A stretch of DNA of 64,000 bases from Streptomyces silvae (GTDB taxonomy: Bacteria > Actinomycetota > Actinomycetes > Streptomycetales > Streptomycetaceae), in assembly GCF_016745505.1 (NCBI RefSeq), contig NZ_JAERUC010000184.1, positions 1-64,000 of the forward strand, read 5' to 3'. The position numbers and the translations under genes are program-made. The notes beneath the pieces are model-generated. The model did no database searches. It had not been told where the DNA came from and worked only from the letters and a program-made list of their open reading frames with translations. This document shows, one piece after another, positions 60,779 to 64,000 of this stretch; position 1 is the first letter of the stretch; every line of letters starts with the position of its first letter.

Positions 60779-61351
60779 TCAGGGACGCGGGCCGGGCTCC
60801 TCGGGGTCCGGGTCCTCTCCCCCGTCGCCCGGCCGGCGGTTGTCGCGGGCGATGGCCCAGAGCGGGAAGACGAACCAGCAGGCCAGGAACCACAGGGCCA
60901 TTCCGCCCACCAGCCACAGGGCCACCGAGTTGTGCAGAGCCACCCGGAGGATGAGCAGCAGCGCGCTGCACATCGTGCCGAAGAGCAGGCCGAGCCCGAG
61001 CTTCGTCAGGCGTGAGGCCCAGATGACGGTCTGCGGCTTCATCCGGCGGCCGGTGAGCAGCCGGTGGTACGACACGGGCCCTATGAGCGCGGCCGCGGTC
61101 GCCGACCCCAGCATGACGGTGACGACGTAGATGTTCCGGTCGACGGTGGAGAGGTCGGAGAAGCGGGGCTGGAAGACCACCGCGAGGAGGAAGCCGAACA
61201 GGATCTGGACACCGGTCTGCGCGACCCGGAGTTCCTGGAGCAGATCGCCCCACTGCCGGTCCGCCCGCTCCTCCTCGGTCTCGTGCCGCCCGCTGCGCGG
61301 GTTCGTCCCCGGCACTTCGTCCTCCCCGCCGATACGCGGTCTCCGGCCCAT
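60779..61351 (-). CDS. DUF6328 membrane protein
   Basis: Protein of 190 residues with four hydrophobic segments and the family pattern ETEEERADRQWGDLLQELRVAQTGVQILFGFLL (as ETEEERADRQW and ELRVAQTGVQ) and RNIYVVTVMLGSATAAALIGPVSYHR (as DRNIYVVTV and IGPVSYHRLL). Function unknown. GGGGAGG about 8 bases before ATG 61351. Confidence 0.78.
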   Translation of the reverse strand: MGRRPRIGGEDEVPGTNPRSGRHETEEERADRQWGDLLQELRVAQTGVQILFGFLLAVVFQPRFSDLSTVDRNIYVVTVMLGSATAAALIGPVSYHRLLTGRRMKPQTVIWASRLTKLGLGLLFGTMCSALLLILRVALHNSVALWLVGGMALWFLACWFVFPLWAIARDNRRPGDGGEDPDPEEPGPRP

Positions 61352-61658
61352 CGATGCCTCCCCACCTCGTAGAGGTGGTACTGGTTCCCCGCGAAACCCC
61401 CGTGAATCCTGGACCGCCGACGTCGCCCCGGCGGCGGGGCGACGCGGACGGCACGCCTGCCGATGTTCTCCATGGTGGCAGCCGCGGGGGAATCCACCAC
61501 ACCGGCGGCCGGGGGCCGCGCTCCCCCACCCGGCCTGGGCCCGAGCCTCGACGCACCGTGACGACTCACCTAGGATCGGAGTACGGCATCGCGCGTCGGT
61601 CACCGGCCGGGTGAGGCGTGGAGGTAGCCCGTGAGATGCCCGTTGGAGGCATTCCACA
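61352..61658. other. Divergent region between DUF6328 and VOC genes
   Basis: 307 bases without a gene. It contains the two ribosome sites at its edges; I see no palindrome, riboswitch or clear promoter pair, and no small ORF with a ribosome site. Confidence 0.5.
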
Positions 61659-62045
61659 GTGTCAGTCGAGTTGAATCACACCATCGTTCACAGCCGGGAC
61701 AACCGCGAGTCCGCGGAGTTCCTGGCGGACATCCTGGGTCTCACCGTCGGAACCGAGTGGGGACCGTTCATCCCGGTGGTCCTGGCGAACGGCGTCACGC
61801 TGGACTTCGCGACCGTTCCCGCCGGATCGATCACGGTGCAGCACTACGCGTTCCTCATCTCGGAGGCGGAGTTCGACACCGCTTTCGGCCGCATCCAGGA
61901 GCTGTCCATCCCGTACTGGGCCGATCCCCACAGGAAGCACCCCGGCGAGATCAACCACAACGACGGCGGACGCGGGGTGTACTTCCCCGATCCCAGCGAC
62001 CACGGGATGGAGCTCATCACGCGGCCGTACGGCGGCTGGTCCTAG
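61659..62045 (+). CDS. Glyoxalase-like VOC protein
   Basis: Single-module VOC protein of 128 residues, GTG start after GGAGG. Potential metal ligands: His7 (LNHTIVHS), His in TVQHYAF and Glu in GMELITRPY, the order expected for glyoxalase I-type enzymes. ILGLTVGTEWGPF and DPHRKHPGEINHNDGGRG (DPHRKHPGE) are further conserved pieces. Substrate unknown. Confidence 0.83.
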   Translation: MSVELNHTIVHSRDNRESAEFLADILGLTVGTEWGPFIPVVLANGVTLDFATVPAGSITVQHYAFLISEAEFDTAFGRIQELSIPYWADPHRKHPGEINHNDGGRGVYFPDPSDHGMELITRPYGGWS

Positions 62046-62062
62046 GCACCGGAACGGACGGG

Positions 62063-62093
62063 CGGCCCGGCGATCGGTGATCGTGCCGGGCCG
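62063..62093. terminator. Hairpin between convergent VOC and GNAT genes
   Basis: CGGCCCGGC / GCCGGGCCG arms (62063-62071, 62085-62093) with a GATC-GGT-GATC inner symmetry, between stops at 62045 and 62100. Confidence 0.7.
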
Positions 62094-62099
62094 TCCGGC

Positions 62100-62609
<510 letters not shown>

Positions 62610-62654
62610 GAGGTGAGTATTACGCACTCCGGGTGCGGGGCGCGTACCCGGAGG

Positions 62655-63059
62655 TCAGCGCCCGCTCCGCCTCGTGTGCCACTCCGCCACCACGGCGTCG
62701 ATGTCGAACGGCTCGAGGTTCAGTGGCGGGCCCTCCGGCGGCATGGCCAGCGCCTCGCGGATCCGCACGTTGATCTCCGTCAGCACGCGCCGGGCCTCGG
62801 CTTCCGACCGGGCGTGGAGCGCCTCATCCCGGGCGTCCTCGGCGGCCTTGCGCAGGGTCAGCGAGGGCGGGAGCGCCGACAGCCCCTCACGCTCCATCTT
62901 CGCCTTGATCCACCACATCGCGTCGTACGGCCGGTCGAGACCGGGGATCGGCTTGCCCGCACCCGGCAGGTCGGCGAAGGCGCCCCGCTCCTCGGCCTCG
63001 CGGATCTGCCGGTCCACCCATGTCTCGAAGCTGACCCCTGCGGGTTTGCGCTCGGTCAC
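62655..63059 (-). CDS. DUF1992 (DnaJ-C28-like) protein
   Basis: Protein of 134 residues, GTG start with GAGAGGGG upstream. Family signature SFETWVDRQIREAEERGAFADLPGAGKPIP (as WVDRQIREAEERG and LPGAGKPIPG) is the conserved DUF1992 N-terminus, followed by YDAMWWIKAKMEREG. Found in bacteria and as a domain in DNAJC28; function unknown. Confidence 0.83.
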   Translation of the reverse strand: MTERKPAGVSFETWVDRQIREAEERGAFADLPGAGKPIPGLDRPYDAMWWIKAKMEREGLSALPPSLTLRKAAEDARDEALHARSEAEARRVLTEINVRIREALAMPPEGPPLNLEPFDIDAVVAEWHTRRSGR

Positions 63060-63286
63060 CGCGTGCCCCTCTCCCCACTCGTACCGGACGGCACCGTGTT
63101 CGGCCGGGGCGTCCGGGCCTGCGCGTTCCAGGCTACCGGGAACACGCCCGCATGAACGGCGCCCGGGGGGTAACACGCCTGGTGCGCACAGCCCGGCCCA
63201 CACACCGAACCGGGCCCGGAACGGAAGGGGTTGACGAGAGTGAAACAGCACGAGGCACCGACCGCGAGCCGACGGGAGCGTCGGCC

Positions 63287-63871
63287 ATGACGACCGTGGT
63301 GATCATCGTTGCCGTCGTCCTGGTGGCCGCGCTCGCCCTCCTCCTCGCCCGCTCCCGTGGGACCGGTGGACGGGGGCTGCGCCGCCGCTTCGGACCCGAG
63401 TACGACCGGACGGTCGCCCGTCATGACGGCGACACCAAGGCGGCCGAGCACGAACTGTCCGAGCGGGTGAAGCTGCACGGCTCCCTGACGGAGCGGCCGC
63501 TGCGGCCGGAGGCCCGTGAGGCGTACGCCCGGCGCTGGGCGGAGGTGCAGGAGCAGTTCATCGACTCCCCCAGGGACGCGGTCGTCGAGGCCGACGCGCT
63601 CCTGGCACAGCTGGCCCGGGACCGGGGCTTCCCCGGCGGTGACAGCTTCGAGGAGCAGACGGCGGCCCTCTCCGTCCACCACGCAGAGCAGGTCGACGGC
63701 TACCGCAGGGTGCACACGGCCGTGCGCGGCCAGGGCGGTACGGAGGAGATGCGGAAGGCCCTGATCGAGTCCCGGGCGCTCTTCGACGTACTACTCGCGG
63801 ACGCACCCGGCGAGCCGGACCGGACCGACCGGACCGACCGGCACGAGACGAAAGGCAGTGCAGCGGCATGA
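63287..63871 (+). CDS. Single-pass membrane protein of unknown function
   Basis: Protein of 194 residues: N-terminal membrane helix (VVIIVAVVLVAALALLLARS, residues 4-23) then a soluble helical domain (RFGPEYDRTVARHDGDTKAAEHELSERVK, as FGPEYDRTV and AEHELSERVK; EAYARRWAEVQEQFIDSP) and a repetitive DRTDRTDR tail. This is a common Streptomyces family without assigned function. GGGAG before ATG 63287. A sigma-B-like element (GCAT at 63150-63153, 14 bases, GGGTAA at 63168-63173) lies upstream. Its stop overlaps the next start (ATGA). Confidence 0.72.
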   Translation: MTTVVIIVAVVLVAALALLLARSRGTGGRGLRRRFGPEYDRTVARHDGDTKAAEHELSERVKLHGSLTERPLRPEAREAYARRWAEVQEQFIDSPRDAVVEADALLAQLARDRGFPGGDSFEEQTAALSVHHAEQVDGYRRVHTAVRGQGGTEEMRKALIESRALFDVLLADAPGEPDRTDRTDRHETKGSAAA

Positions 63872-64000
63872 CCCACCCCACCGCACACACGACCGAACCC
63901 CTCTCCGGCGCCGAGCCCCGGCGGACGGAGCCCCGGGAGGCAGCCGAGAGGCTCCCCGGGGACAGCGGGATCCGTGAGACCAGGAGCGGGGGGCCCGGCG
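63868..64000 (+). CDS. Start of an unknown gene, cut by the window edge
   Basis: ATG at 63868 overlaps the previous stop (ATGA), with AAAGG upstream. The 44 visible residues (MTHPTAHTTEPLSGAEPRR...) are polar and low-complexity with no stop before the edge. Translational coupling suggests it works with the preceding membrane protein. No function can be given. Confidence 0.6.
   Translation, partial: MTHPTAHTTEPLSGAEPRRTEPREAAERLPGDSGIRETRSGGPG

Overview
The window is high-GC DNA (about 70% by eye) with the codon bias, GTG/TTG starts, 4-base stop/start overlaps and gene content of a Streptomyces chromosome. The strongest organism marker is a whiE-type spore-pigment polyketide locus at the left edge. 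CUT1 sugar-transport genes without their own ATPase, Tat-exported enzymes, F420 enzymes, a class E/F sortase and many actinobacterial families of unknown function agree with this. I see no rRNA, tRNA, CRISPR array, insertion sequence, integrase or phage gene, so this looks like stable chromosome.

Layout. 1-4495: spore-pigment genes (ketosynthase alpha cut by the window edge, cupin, SchA/CurD-like protein, divergent FAD hydroxylase). 4536-13498: a two-headed alpha/beta hydrolase, phenylacetate-CoA ligase with a palindromic operator, a sortase with its secreted neighbour, an acyl-CoA synthetase and a Tat-exported serine hydrolase. 13582-17350: SIMPL protein, secreted GH10-CBM2 xylanase, LacI regulator. 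17575-31500: one co-directional 11-gene operon: sugar ABC importer, SDR dehydrogenase, two heparinase II/III-like lyases, YesL-like membrane protein, secreted beta-helix protein, secreted SGNH esterase, Tat-exported PL8 lyase and cytosolic CE7 acetyl esterase. 31510-47917: mixed housekeeping and signalling genes (carotenoid-dehydrogenase-like oxidoreductase, Ser/Thr kinase with TPR array, MpaB-family protein, RlmG, endonuclease I, glutaminase-STAS, baeRF3 protein, phosphoketolase, aldehyde dehydrogenase, HATPase). 48070-57344: a seven-gene molybdoenzyme operon (formate dehydrogenase FdhA-FdhB-NrfD, a small unknown protein, then a PaoABC-type molybdenum hydroxylase). 57493-64000: LLM oxidoreductase, a cation efflux transporter behind a palindromic operator, two VOC proteins, and small conserved proteins; the last gene is cut by the right edge.

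The most interesting unit is the LacI-flanked 14-kb operon. It reads as a self-contained system for an acetylated uronic-acid polysaccharide. PL8, beta-helix and SGNH enzymes would act outside the cell and the ABC importer would take up oligosaccharides. Cytosolic lyases, CE7 esterase and SDR would finish the products. Its beta-helix gene carries a TTA codon at codon 4, which would tie that protein to the developmental bldA tRNA. The polymer cannot be decided from sequence alone; glycosaminoglycan-like, xanthan-like or pectic polymers are all possible.
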